DNA from: Pedobacter panaciterrae | Lineage (GTDB): Bacteria; Bacteroidota; Bacteroidia; Sphingobacteriales; Sphingobacteriaceae | Length of the DNA: 44,108 nucleotides | Direction of reading: 5' to 3' | Assembly (NCBI RefSeq): GCF_001636695.1 | Contig: NZ_LGEL01000043.1 | Coordinates: 1 to 44,108, forward strand | Shown here: positions 17,150 through 24,763 of the stretch, one piece after another | Layout of the letters: every line of letters begins with the position of its first letter | How positions within the stretch are numbered: position 1 is the stretch's first letter | Position numbers and translations under genes: made by a program | The notes under the pieces: model-generated | Seen by the model: only the letters and a program-made list of their open reading frames with translations | Told to the model about the DNA's origin: nothing | Databases searched by the model: none

Positions 17150-18418
17150 CTAAGTCTTTTGTGGTTTCTTTTTAGCTGCCGGAAATAAAACATTGTTTAA
17201 GATTAACCTGTAGCCTGGTGAATTAGGATGTAAACTTAGGTCAGTTGGCGGGTCGCCAACAGCATGCTGATAATCTTCCGGGTCATGCCCACCATAAAAT
17301 GTAAACTGTCCTTTGCCAATTTCCCCGTTTAAGTAGCGCACTTCTTCAGCACCCTTGTTTTCGCCAAGAACGGTAACACTTGGCTTTACAAAGCGTTTTC
17401 TAAACGAGGTGGTTTGTCCCATAAAACCTTTAATCACCTTATCATGATTTTGAGTTAGCATAGTTGGTACAAGATCCCATTTTGCTGAAAAATCAAACAA
17501 AGTAAAAAAGTCATTAGCCTGTGTAAGTGTTCTGGTTTGGGTAGCATCTATGTCAGAAAACTCATAATTATTAGGGTTCTCATCAAGTTTAAAATCTTTA
17601 AAGGCAAAAGTGTTGTTATAGTTAAGTTTACTCTGAGCCTGCGGATCTGCCGGATCACCATCAAACATACTTTCGCAGATATCAACACCATCCGCACTCA
17701 GTGCAATATCAAAACTATCAGTACCGGAACACATGGCAAAAAGGAAACCGCCACCGGTACAAAACTCCTTTATCCGCTTTGCTACGGCAAGCTTCAGCTG
17801 CGATACTTTAGTAAAACCATTTCTTTTTGCTGTAGCTTCCTGATTTTTAACATCCTCACGGTACCATGTGGCATTTCTAAAGGCACTCCAAAACCGACCA
17901 TACTGGCCAGTGAAGTCTTCATGATGAAGATGTAACCAATCATATGCCGACAATTTATCTTTTAAAACATCATCATCATAAACTACATCATAAGGAATTT
18001 CAGCATAAGTTAGTACCATAGTTACTGCATCATCCCATGGTAGTTTACTCTTAGGAGAGTAAACTGCTATTTTGGGCGCTTTTTCAAGCTTCACCATTTC
18101 CATATTTACCTGCGGGTCACTAATCTCATTTAAAATGGCTGTAACCTTCCCATCGGCAAGTATCTGATAAGAAACCCCTCTTGTTTTACACTCTTCCTCA
18201 ATAGCCTTATTGTAACCAATTAAAAAACTTCCCCCTCTGTAATTCAGAAGCCAACTAACATCTGCTTTTTGCTTAATGCCCCAATAGGCTATACCATAGG
18301 CTTTCAAATGATTTTTTTGATCCTCATCCATGTAGATAAGAATAGACGATGCTTTAGCAGCTATTGTAACTACAAGTAAAAAAAACAAAAGGCCAAATTT
18401 TTTCAAGCTTAAAATCAT
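17150..18418 (-). CDS. Exported protein of unknown function (often labelled asparagine synthetase B)
   Basis: A 422-residue protein with a signal peptide (about 1-23, ending AAKAS). Relatives in Bacteroidetes are, to my recollection, labelled asparagine synthetase B, but no N-terminal catalytic cysteine or SGG-x-DS ATP-pyrophosphatase motif is visible and the protein is exported. What is seen: YMDEDQKNHLKAYGIAYW (29-46), WLLNYRGGSFL (56-66), a WLHLHHEDFTGQYGRFW segment (161-177), GGGFLFAMCSGTDSFD (222-237), which resembles the nucleophile-elbow region of glutamine amidotransferase-like folds, and YGGHDPEDYQH (375-385). A periplasmic amidotransferase-like or ligand-binding role is possible. 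No partner genes adjoin. Confidence 0.75.
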   Translation of the reverse strand: MILSLKKFGLLFFLLVVTIAAKASSILIYMDEDQKNHLKAYGIAYWGIKQKADVSWLLNYRGGSFLIGYNKAIEEECKTRGVSYQILADGKVTAILNEISDPQVNMEMVKLEKAPKIAVYSPKSKLPWDDAVTMVLTYAEIPYDVVYDDDVLKDKLSAYDWLHLHHEDFTGQYGRFWSAFRNATWYREDVKNQEATAKRNGFTKVSQLKLAVAKRIKEFCTGGGFLFAMCSGTDSFDIALSADGVDICESMFDGDPADPQAQSKLNYNNTFAFKDFKLDENPNNYEFSDIDATQTRTLTQANDFFTLFDFSAKWDLVPTMLTQNHDKVIKGFMGQTTSFRKRFVKPSVTVLGENKGAEEVRYLNGEIGKGQFTFYGGHDPEDYQHAVGDPPTDLSLHPNSPGYRLILNNVLFPAAKKKPQKT

Positions 18419-18500
18419 ATGGTTGTATCAGTGAGTACGAATGTATATTTTTTGTATACCAATATAAAATATAATGTACATATAACGCTTTTAGTATAAA

Positions 18501-18531
18501 TTGCATATAAAAACTATTTTATCTAAGTTTG
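18501..18531 (+). promoter_or_regulatory. Bacteroidetes-type promoter of the cyclophilin gene
   Basis: TTG (18501-18503), 20 bases, TAAGTTTG (18524-18531). The ATG at 18550 is 18 bases downstream. The TTG at 18529 is part of the -7 box and should not be taken as the start codon. Confidence 0.8.
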
Positions 18532-18549
18532 GCGTTTACAAAAAATAAG

Positions 18550-19011
18550 ATGAGTAAAGCAATAATTAAAACAGAGAAAGGGAACATGACTGTTCAGTTT
18601 TATGATCAGGATGCACCAAATACAGTTGCTAACTTTAAAAAATTAGCTAACGAAGGATTTTATGATGGAATTACATTTCACAGAGTAATACCAAACTTTG
18701 TGGTACAGGCTGGATGCCCAAATTCTAAAGATCCTGCAAAAGCACATTTAGCAGGTACTGGTGGCCCGGGTTATAAAATTGATTGTGAGCTTTCGGGAGA
18801 GAACCAATATCATGACCGTGGTGTTTTGTCAATGGCTCATGCCGGCAGAAACACAGGAGGATCACAGTTTTTCATCTGCCATAGCAGAGATAATACTGCT
18901 CACCTTGATAGAAACCATACAGTATTCGGCAAAGTGATAGAAAATGTCGATATTGTTGATGATATTAAACAAGGTGACAAAATTTTAGGAATAGAAGTAA
19001 TAGAGGATTAA
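18550..19011 (+). CDS. Cyclophilin-type peptidyl-prolyl cis-trans isomerase
   Basis: A 153-residue single-domain cyclophilin without a signal peptide, so cytoplasmic. It speeds cis-trans isomerisation of proline bonds during folding. Active-site motifs are present: [11 protein letters not shown] (about 48-58, catalytic arginine), [15 protein letters not shown] (about 96-110) and [12 protein letters not shown] near the end. Length is that of the small bacterial PpiB group. The start is the ATG at 18550: the longer TTG version runs into the promoter box. It is followed after a single base by the DUF5606 gene, so the two are co-transcribed. Confidence 0.92.
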   Translation: MSKAIIKTEKGNMTVQFYDQDAPNTVANFKKLANEGFYDGITFHRVIPNFVVQAGCPNSKDPAKAHLAGTGGPGYKIDCELSGENQYHDRGVLSMAHAGRNTGGSQFFICHSRDNTAHLDRNHTVFGKVIENVDIVDDIKQGDKILGIEVIED

Positions 19012-19012
19012 T

Positions 19013-19552
19013 ATGAATTTAAGAGGAATAGTAGCAGTATCTGGGAGACCAGGCCTATTTAAGCTAGTAGGGCAAAATAAAGGCGGATATGTTCTTGAGA
19101 GCCTTGATGCTCAGAAAGTTAAAATTGTAGCCAATATTACTACAACTAAACTTGCATCATTAGAAGACATTACCATTTATGGCGAAGATGAGGATCTGAA
19201 GCTTGTGGATGTTTTGGCTAACATTGCTGCGGCTAAAGGAAATGTTCCTGATGCAAAATCAGACGCAACTGCTTTAAAAACATTCTTTAAAGATGTTGCA
19301 CCGGATCATGATGAGGAGAAAGTATATACTTCTGATATGAAAAAGATCATTACCTGGTACCATCTGTTAAAAGAGCTGCCTTTGTTTACAGAAGAAGCTC
19401 CAACAGCGACTGCAGAGCAGGAAGCTTTAAAAGCAGATGAGAAGATTGATAAGAAACCAAAAGCTACGCCAAAACCGGCAAATGCAAAGGCTCCGGCTAA
19501 AACATCACAGCCAGCTAAAAAAGCAAATATGACCAGTAAAAAAGGGGTGTAG
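19013..19552 (+). CDS. DUF5606 domain protein with a basic tail
   Basis: A 179-residue cytoplasmic protein. The first 145 residues or so match what I know of the Bacteroidetes family DUF5606, starting LRGIVAVSGRPGLFKLVGQNKGGYVLESLD, with a later DMKKIITWYHLLKELP segment. The last 35 residues are lysine, alanine and proline rich (KKPKATPKPANAKAPAK and on), a low-complexity basic tail that could bind nucleic acid. Function is not known. It sits 1 base after the cyclophilin stop, sharing that promoter, and a terminator follows. Confidence 0.8.
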   Translation: MNLRGIVAVSGRPGLFKLVGQNKGGYVLESLDAQKVKIVANITTTKLASLEDITIYGEDEDLKLVDVLANIAAAKGNVPDAKSDATALKTFFKDVAPDHDEEKVYTSDMKKIITWYHLLKELPLFTEEAPTATAEQEALKADEKIDKKPKATPKPANAKAPAKTSQPAKKANMTSKKGV

Positions 19553-19574
19553 TTAGCACATGACAATATTAGAT

Positions 19575-19597
19575 AAGCCGGATTTATAATCCGGCTT
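19575..19597. terminator. Rho-independent terminator between convergent genes
   Basis: AAGCCGGATT (19575-19584) pairs with AATCCGGCTT (19588-19597) around a 3-base loop, followed by TGTTGTTTT on the plus strand. It ends the cyclophilin-DUF5606 transcript and may also serve the minus-strand rlmH unit. Confidence 0.8.
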
Positions 19598-19604
19598 TGT
19601 TGTT

Positions 19605-19733
19605 TTAAGCCAGATACCAGATCAGTAAAAAAGCTATCACTGATATAACTATAGCAATAATATAGCTTAGGCGATCCTTTCCTCTATCACTTTTAAACTT
19701 ATAATTTCTCTTATAATCTGATGGTAAGCGCAT
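19605..19733 (-). CDS. 42-residue single-pass membrane peptide
   Basis: A short reading frame on the minus strand with an unusually good ribosome-binding site: AAAAGGAG, 8 bases before the ATG. Residues 1-22 are basic and polar (MRLPSDYKRNYKFKSDRGKD); residues 24-41 form a hydrophobic helix (YIIAIVISVIAFLLIWYL). A positive N-terminus predicts the C-terminus faces the periplasm. It begins 60 bases after the rlmH stop on the same strand, so they are probably co-transcribed, and it ends at a terminator. I recognise no family. The strong ribosome-binding site, the clean helix and the fit of the frame in the gap support a real gene. Confidence 0.6.
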   Translation of the reverse strand: MRLPSDYKRNYKFKSDRGKDRLSYIIAIVISVIAFLLIWYLA

Positions 19734-19793
19734 AATAAATCTCCTTTTATAAAGAGACAGGAGCAGGGTTAAATTTCCATAAATTAATGCAGA

Positions 19794-20267
19794 TTATTCA
19801 TGGTGATATGGCTCTCCTTTTAAAATGCTAAAAGCCCGGTATAACTGCTCTACAAAGAATAAACGTACCATTTGATGAGAGAAGGTCATATCAGAAAGTG
19901 ACATGCTCCCGTTTGCCCGTTTATAAACAGACTCATCAAAGCCATATGGCCCGCCTATCACAAATACCAAATGCTGAACACTTCCAATCATCTGTTTGTT
20001 CAGGTAATTTGAAAAAAGCACAGAAGTATATTTTTTTCCTTTCTCGTCAAGCAAAATTACCATATCCGGATTGCTAATGTGTTTTAACATCATTTCTGCC
20101 TCCTTCGTCTTTTGCTGTGACTCGCTTAAATTCTTAGTGTTTTTCATATCAGGAATAACAATCATATTAAACCCTATGTAGTGTTTTAAGCGGTTTAAGT
20201 ACTTCTCAATACCTTCAATAAGATATTTTTCTTCAGTTTTTCCTGTAACAAGTAGTGTAATCTTCAT
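19794..20267 (-). CDS. rlmH: 23S rRNA (pseudouridine1915-N3)-methyltransferase
   Basis: A 157-residue SPOUT-class methyltransferase that uses S-adenosylmethionine to methylate pseudouridine 1915 in helix 69 of 23S rRNA on the 70S ribosome. Hallmarks are VILLDEKGK (about 70-78), FVIGGPYGF (102-110, the SAM-binding knot) and the invariant C-terminus YRAFSILKGEPYHHE. Length is standard. It is divergent from the MutS-like gene, 73 bases away, and precedes the small membrane peptide gene. Confidence 0.95.
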   Translation of the reverse strand: MKITLLVTGKTEEKYLIEGIEKYLNRLKHYIGFNMIVIPDMKNTKNLSESQQKTKEAEMMLKHISNPDMVILLDEKGKKYTSVLFSNYLNKQMIGSVQHLVFVIGGPYGFDESVYKRANGSMSLSDMTFSHQMVRLFFVEQLYRAFSILKGEPYHHE

Positions 20268-20340
20268 CTAATTAGCAGTGTAATTAATCAATTCCCTATA
20301 TTTATCAAACCCACAAAACAGTTCTAGAGAGAAAAATACA

Positions 20341-22167
20341 ATGATAAGAACAAAAGATAGCATTTTAAACGATTACAAAAATTATGTAAAAAACCAGCAA
20401 GCTTTAATTGATGGTCTCAAAAGTAAACTCAATAAAATATCGTTCTCACGTTTAGGCCTGTTTATTGCCGAAATATTAATAGTAGCCCTCTTAATAAACA
20501 TTGGCTTTTCCTGGGTGTTAATCGCATTAACGGTCATTCCTGTAATCGCTTTTCTTTTTTTAGTGAAAAAGCAAAGTGCAGTACAACAAGAGTTAAGCTA
20601 TGCCGAACGACTTTTGTGGGTTTACCAAAATGAAGTGGATCATATTACCTCAAATACCAATGGGTATATGGACGGCGAGAATTATAGTGATGAATATCAC
20701 CCATATTCATCCGATTTGGATATATACGGGCAGGGTACATTGTTTTCTCACATCAATAGATGCAATACAAATAATGGCTTAAACATCCTTGCAGAAAATC
20801 TTGGTCGGCCAAATGAAAAGATTGTCATTTTACAGCGACAGGAAGCTATTGCCGAAATGACTGAACATATAGATAAAACCTTTCACTTCCGAGCTGAATT
20901 ACAAAACCACAAGCCTGGTCAACTCGACGTTATTAAGGATAAGTTAGAACATCAGCTACCCAATCAATTAAAGTTTACTAACAATAGAGCGCTTCAATTA
21001 TATGTAAAAATAGGGCCTTTTATTACTTTCGGTGTGCTTATACTTGGCGCAATTTTCGGCGGTTATGTGTGGAAAATATTTGGTTTTGTGGCCTTATTTA
21101 ATATGGGGCTGATCTTCTTCAACCTGAAATATATTAACCAGGTTTATTATGGATTTACAGGAGGCTCAAATTTATTAGACTCCTTTTCAGGAACAATAAA
21201 GTGGACAGAAGACATTGCCTGGAGGAGCCCCTATATTAAGGACTTTTTTAAGGGAAATGACGAGAACAACCTAACAAACGATCCTGTGAGTAAACAAATC
21301 AAACAGCTATCATCCATCATTAAAGCATTTGATACCAGGCTTAACCCATTTGTAGGCTTTTTTTTAAACGTGTTTTTACTTTTGGATTTAAAATGCTCCT
21401 TCGATTTAAATAGATGGTACCTAAAATCATCCGCTAACCTGGTAGGTGGTCTGTATAGGATCAGTCAGTTCGAAGAACTGATTTCCTTTGCTACCCTTAA
21501 TTATAATCAGCCGGATTGGAACTTCCCGGCAATTGCCGATGCTTTTAGCTTAAATGGTGTTGAATTAGGGCACCCACTGATACACGAAAGAGAACGTGTA
21601 GTAAGTGATTTTAGTTTGGAGGCTCATCCTACTGTTGATATCGTGACAGGTTCAAATATGGCTGGCAAAAGCACATTTTTGCGCACCGTGGGTATTAATA
21701 TGGTACTTGCATTTGCAGGTGCACCTGTTTGCGCAAAAGAAATGTCGCTTTCCATATTTAAGGTGCTTTCTTATATGCGTATTAAGGATTCGCTGAATGA
21801 TCATACTTCAACCTTTAAAGCAGAACTTAACAGGTTAAAAATGATACTTGATGCGATCAGTGTTTCTGCAAATTCATTTGTGCTGATTGATGAAATGCTT
21901 AGGGGAACAAATAGCAAGGATAAATATCTTGGATCAAAGGTGTTTATAGAAAAACTTATCACTCAAAATACACCAGCACTATTTGCAACTCACGATCTTC
22001 AACTTTCAGAAATGGAAGCAGACCACGCGCATAAAGTAAGGAATTACCACTTTGATATTCAAATAACAGACAATGAGATGGAGTTTGATTACAAATTAAA
22101 ACATGGCTCTTGCAAAACTTTTAATGCCGCTTTGCTACTTAAACAAATCGGCTTAACATTAAGTTAA
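20341..22167 (+). CDS. Membrane-anchored MutS-like ATPase
   Basis: A 608-residue protein with a MutS-type ATPase domain but no mismatch-recognition domain. Two hydrophobic pairs (about 38-75 and 222-262) predict four membrane helices. LFSHINRCNTNNGLNILAENL (134-154) matches the start of the MutS core/lever region. Walker A is GSNMAGKST (437-445), Walker B FVLIDEM (513-519), and LRGTNSKD (520-527) and H551 are the composite-site and switch residues. Canonical MutS, 800 or more residues, is soluble and binds mismatches through an FxE motif, absent here. The family is known in Bacteroidetes but its role is not. It is followed after 36 bases by the GH1 gene. Confidence 0.85.
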   Translation: MIRTKDSILNDYKNYVKNQQALIDGLKSKLNKISFSRLGLFIAEILIVALLINIGFSWVLIALTVIPVIAFLFLVKKQSAVQQELSYAERLLWVYQNEVDHITSNTNGYMDGENYSDEYHPYSSDLDIYGQGTLFSHINRCNTNNGLNILAENLGRPNEKIVILQRQEAIAEMTEHIDKTFHFRAELQNHKPGQLDVIKDKLEHQLPNQLKFTNNRALQLYVKIGPFITFGVLILGAIFGGYVWKIFGFVALFNMGLIFFNLKYINQVYYGFTGGSNLLDSFSGTIKWTEDIAWRSPYIKDFFKGNDENNLTNDPVSKQIKQLSSIIKAFDTRLNPFVGFFLNVFLLLDLKCSFDLNRWYLKSSANLVGGLYRISQFEELISFATLNYNQPDWNFPAIADAFSLNGVELGHPLIHERERVVSDFSLEAHPTVDIVTGSNMAGKSTFLRTVGINMVLAFAGAPVCAKEMSLSIFKVLSYMRIKDSLNDHTSTFKAELNRLKMILDAISVSANSFVLIDEMLRGTNSKDKYLGSKVFIEKLITQNTPALFATHDLQLSEMEADHAHKVRNYHFDIQITDNEMEFDYKLKHGSCKTFNAALLLKQIGLTLS

Positions 22168-22203
22168 TACCATAATGCCATATTGCTTTTAATAATTGCA
22201 GGT

Positions 22204-23547
22204 ATGATTAAAGCATCTGATTTTGGTGAAAATTTTTTATGGGGTGTGGCCGTAGCGGCAGCCCAAATTGAAGGCGCTGCCGAAAGCTATGGTAAAGGTC
22301 CATCTATTTGGGATACCTTTTCTAAAAGATCAGGTAAAATAAAAAAAGGGCATCAACCCAAGCATACATGCGACTTTTACCATAGGTACAAAGAAGACAT
22401 AGCCCTTGTTAAGACGCTAGGGTTCTCTGTTTTTCGGTTTTCAATAGCATGGTCCAGGATTCTTCCTTATGGTAAAGGGACTATAAATAAAGAAGGAATT
22501 CGTTTCTATCATAGTGTGATTGATGAATGTCTTTTTAATGGGTTAATTCCTTATGTAACACTTTACCATTGGGACCTGCCAGATGCGCTTGAAGATGAAG
22601 GTGGGTGGAATGCTTATAGCATCAATGATTCTTTTAATAACTTTGTGTCCATATGTGCCAAAGAATATGGTAATAAGGTTAAGAACTGGATAGTTTTGAA
22701 TGAACCTTTCGGCTTCACATCTCTCGGTTATATGTTGGGGATACATGCGCCCGGAAAAACAGGATTAACCAATTTTTTTTCGGCAGTTCATCATACTGCA
22801 ATAGCACAAGCCGATGGTGGAAGAATATTACGCGCTGAAGTGGCAAACGCCAATATTGGGACAAGTTTTTCATGCTCTGAAATTATTCCATATACGCAAA
22901 GCGATGCAGATATAACTGCAGCCAAAAGGATTGATTGTTTGATGAACAGATTATTTATTGAACCTACGCTGGGGATGGGTTATCCGGGCGCAGATTGGGA
23001 TTTGATGGAGAAATTTTCTATTCAGCATTCTACATGGCGACATACTAAGCGGTTAACTTTTGATTTCGATTTTATTGGTCTGCAAAACTATTTTCCTCTA
23101 ACCATAAAATACAATGCATTTATCCCTGTTTTGCAGGCATGGGAGGTTAAAGCAAAAAGCAGGAAGAAACCCCATACTGCAATGGGGTGGGAAATAAATG
23201 CCGATAGCTTTTACAACATCATTAAGCAATTCGCCTCCTATTCAGGTATTAAGAAATTAATGATTACTGAAAATGGAGCAGCATACCATGATAAGGTATC
23301 AGACAGTCATGTTCATGATCCGGAACGCATAGCTTACTTTCAACTTTATTTGGCAGCCCTGTTAAAAGCCAAAAATGAAGGACTTAATATTACTGGCTAC
23401 ATGGCCTGGACATTAATGGATAATTTTGAATGGGCAGAAGGGTTTAACGCACGTTTTGGTCTAGTACATACAGATTTTAAAACGCAACATAGAACTATTA
23501 AAGATTCTGGTTATTGGTTTCAGCAGTTTTTAGCATCTAATTTATAA
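22204..23547 (+). CDS. GH1 family beta-glucosidase/beta-galactosidase
   Basis: A 447-residue retaining glycosidase of family GH1, cytoplasmic (no signal peptide), cleaving beta-linked glucose or galactose from the non-reducing end. The acid/base is E167 in IVLNEP and the nucleophile is E356 in MITENGA. FLWGVAVAAAQIEGA (11-25) and WTLMDNFEWAEGF (402-414) line the sugar site. The ATG at 22204 gives the typical start (MIKASDFGENFLWG); an in-frame TTG at 22183 is less likely. The gene follows the MutS-like gene by 36 bases and may share its transcript. Confidence 0.92.
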   Translation: MIKASDFGENFLWGVAVAAAQIEGAAESYGKGPSIWDTFSKRSGKIKKGHQPKHTCDFYHRYKEDIALVKTLGFSVFRFSIAWSRILPYGKGTINKEGIRFYHSVIDECLFNGLIPYVTLYHWDLPDALEDEGGWNAYSINDSFNNFVSICAKEYGNKVKNWIVLNEPFGFTSLGYMLGIHAPGKTGLTNFFSAVHHTAIAQADGGRILRAEVANANIGTSFSCSEIIPYTQSDADITAAKRIDCLMNRLFIEPTLGMGYPGADWDLMEKFSIQHSTWRHTKRLTFDFDFIGLQNYFPLTIKYNAFIPVLQAWEVKAKSRKKPHTAMGWEINADSFYNIIKQFASYSGIKKLMITENGAAYHDKVSDSHVHDPERIAYFQLYLAALLKAKNEGLNITGYMAWTLMDNFEWAEGFNARFGLVHTDFKTQHRTIKDSGYWFQQFLASNL

Positions 23548-23682
23548 CTCGCAAATAAGAATATATCTGAGCTATTTATATACTCAGATGCAAGGGTTAA
23601 GAGTGAATACAGTAACACTTAGATGTAGTAGATCAACAGCAAATGAAAAGCATTTTGTACATTTATATCTAAAGCATATTAA

Positions 23683-24090
23683 ATGGATAAGATTGTAGTA
23701 TTTAAAACTTTTTATAACCCAATTGAGGCTAATATTGTGAAATCAAGATTGATGGATAGCGGTGTTCAATGTTTTTTATCGGATGAAAACACAATCACTA
23801 TAAACCCTTTATATACTCAGGCTCTTGGTGGAGTGAAGCTACATGTTTTTGAAAGGGACATTCCTTTGGTAAAAAGTATTCTACATGATGAAAATATTCA
23901 GTTACCTCAGGAAGAAACTGAACCTGGTGCCGAGATTTGTCCTAACTGCGGTTCTAGTCATGTAGGGTACGTGCAAGCAACAAAAAAGAGGTTTAGTCTA
24001 TTAACAATGATCATTTCCTTTGCGCTACTGATCTATCCTTTTTATGCAAAGAAAACTTACCATTGCTTTGATTGCGAATATGAGTTTTAG
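23683..24090 (+). CDS. DUF2007 protein with membrane segment inside a zinc ribbon
   Basis: A 135-residue protein in two parts. Residues 1-70 match the DUF2007 fold (KIVVFKTFYNPIEANIVKSRL, GVQCFLSDEN, GGVKLHVFERD), a ferredoxin-like putative signal-transducing domain. The rest holds CPNCG (C86, C89) and CFDCEY (C128, C131), a zinc-ribbon pair, separated by a hydrophobic stretch (105-121) that looks membrane-embedded. The protein has no signal peptide, so the domain is cytosolic and the ribbon lies next to or across the membrane. Function is unknown. It converges with the DoxX gene with only 6 bases between stop codons. Confidence 0.8.
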   Translation: MDKIVVFKTFYNPIEANIVKSRLMDSGVQCFLSDENTITINPLYTQALGGVKLHVFERDIPLVKSILHDENIQLPQEETEPGAEICPNCGSSHVGYVQATKKRFSLLTMIISFALLIYPFYAKKTYHCFDCEYEF

Positions 24091-24096
24091 TTTGAA

Positions 24097-24534
24097 TTAA
24101 ACTGCAGTCTCTTTTTCTCGTTCAACAGATAGTACTCCATTGCCTTCTATCAAGAAACAAATTAGGCCAATAAGTACAATAACAGAAACCCAGAATTCAG
24201 CATATGGACTAAATATGTTTGCTCTCAAGTTAACAAAAAATACGGCCACAATAAGTATTGGCAAATTGAGCAGGCAAAATAAGCGCGTATGTGTTCCAAC
24301 AGCAATCAGGAGGCCACCAATGATATGGAGTACTATAATTACGTGTGCCATTAAGCTAATTGATACTGCTACACCCAACATTGCATCTTTCATCATATTG
24401 GTAAAGGCATGAAGATTTGATGCAAATGCAATACCTTTCCAAATAAGTACTAAGCCTAAAAGTATTCTAAAATAGTCAAGCCATTTTGGGTGATGACGAT
24501 TACCCCAATTTTGAATTTTTGTGAGCACGTTCAT
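24097..24534 (-). CDS. DoxX-like small membrane protein
   Basis: A 145-residue inner-membrane protein with four hydrophobic helices (about 20-40, 55-78, 83-103, 112-130). YFRILLGLVLIWKGIAF (21-37) and HIIGGLLIAVGTHTRLFCLLNLPIL fit the DoxX/SURF4-like family, whose members are linked to thiosulfate oxidation or redox tasks in a few organisms but mostly have no known role. It is divergent from the GH97 gene and convergent with the DUF2007 gene. Confidence 0.75.
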   Translation of the reverse strand: MNVLTKIQNWGNRHHPKWLDYFRILLGLVLIWKGIAFASNLHAFTNMMKDAMLGVAVSISLMAHVIIVLHIIGGLLIAVGTHTRLFCLLNLPILIVAVFFVNLRANIFSPYAEFWVSVIVLIGLICFLIEGNGVLSVEREKETAV

Positions 24535-24763
24535 AATCTTGAATTTTGATTATATGAATTTACATAAAAAATATGTATTTCATGCTTTAAATGAATTGAT
24601 TATAAAAACAGGGAGAATAATGTTACACGAAATAAATACTTTGCTATGGAAAGGTATTAAGTAAATGGTTTTAGCATATAAATCATTAACTTTAATATTT
24701 CAAAACTGAACCAAATATTTGTAGTCACTAAAAATCGACCATATAGATTAAACCACTATTTTC

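Noticed and set aside
17537-17935. 132-residue plus-strand frame opposite the exported protein gene
   Set aside because: Antisense shadow of a well-supported gene with no features of its own.
23565-23589. Hairpin ATCTGAG/CTCAGAT after the GH1 gene
   Set aside because: Only 7 pairs around an 11-base loop and no T run, so not convincing as a terminator.
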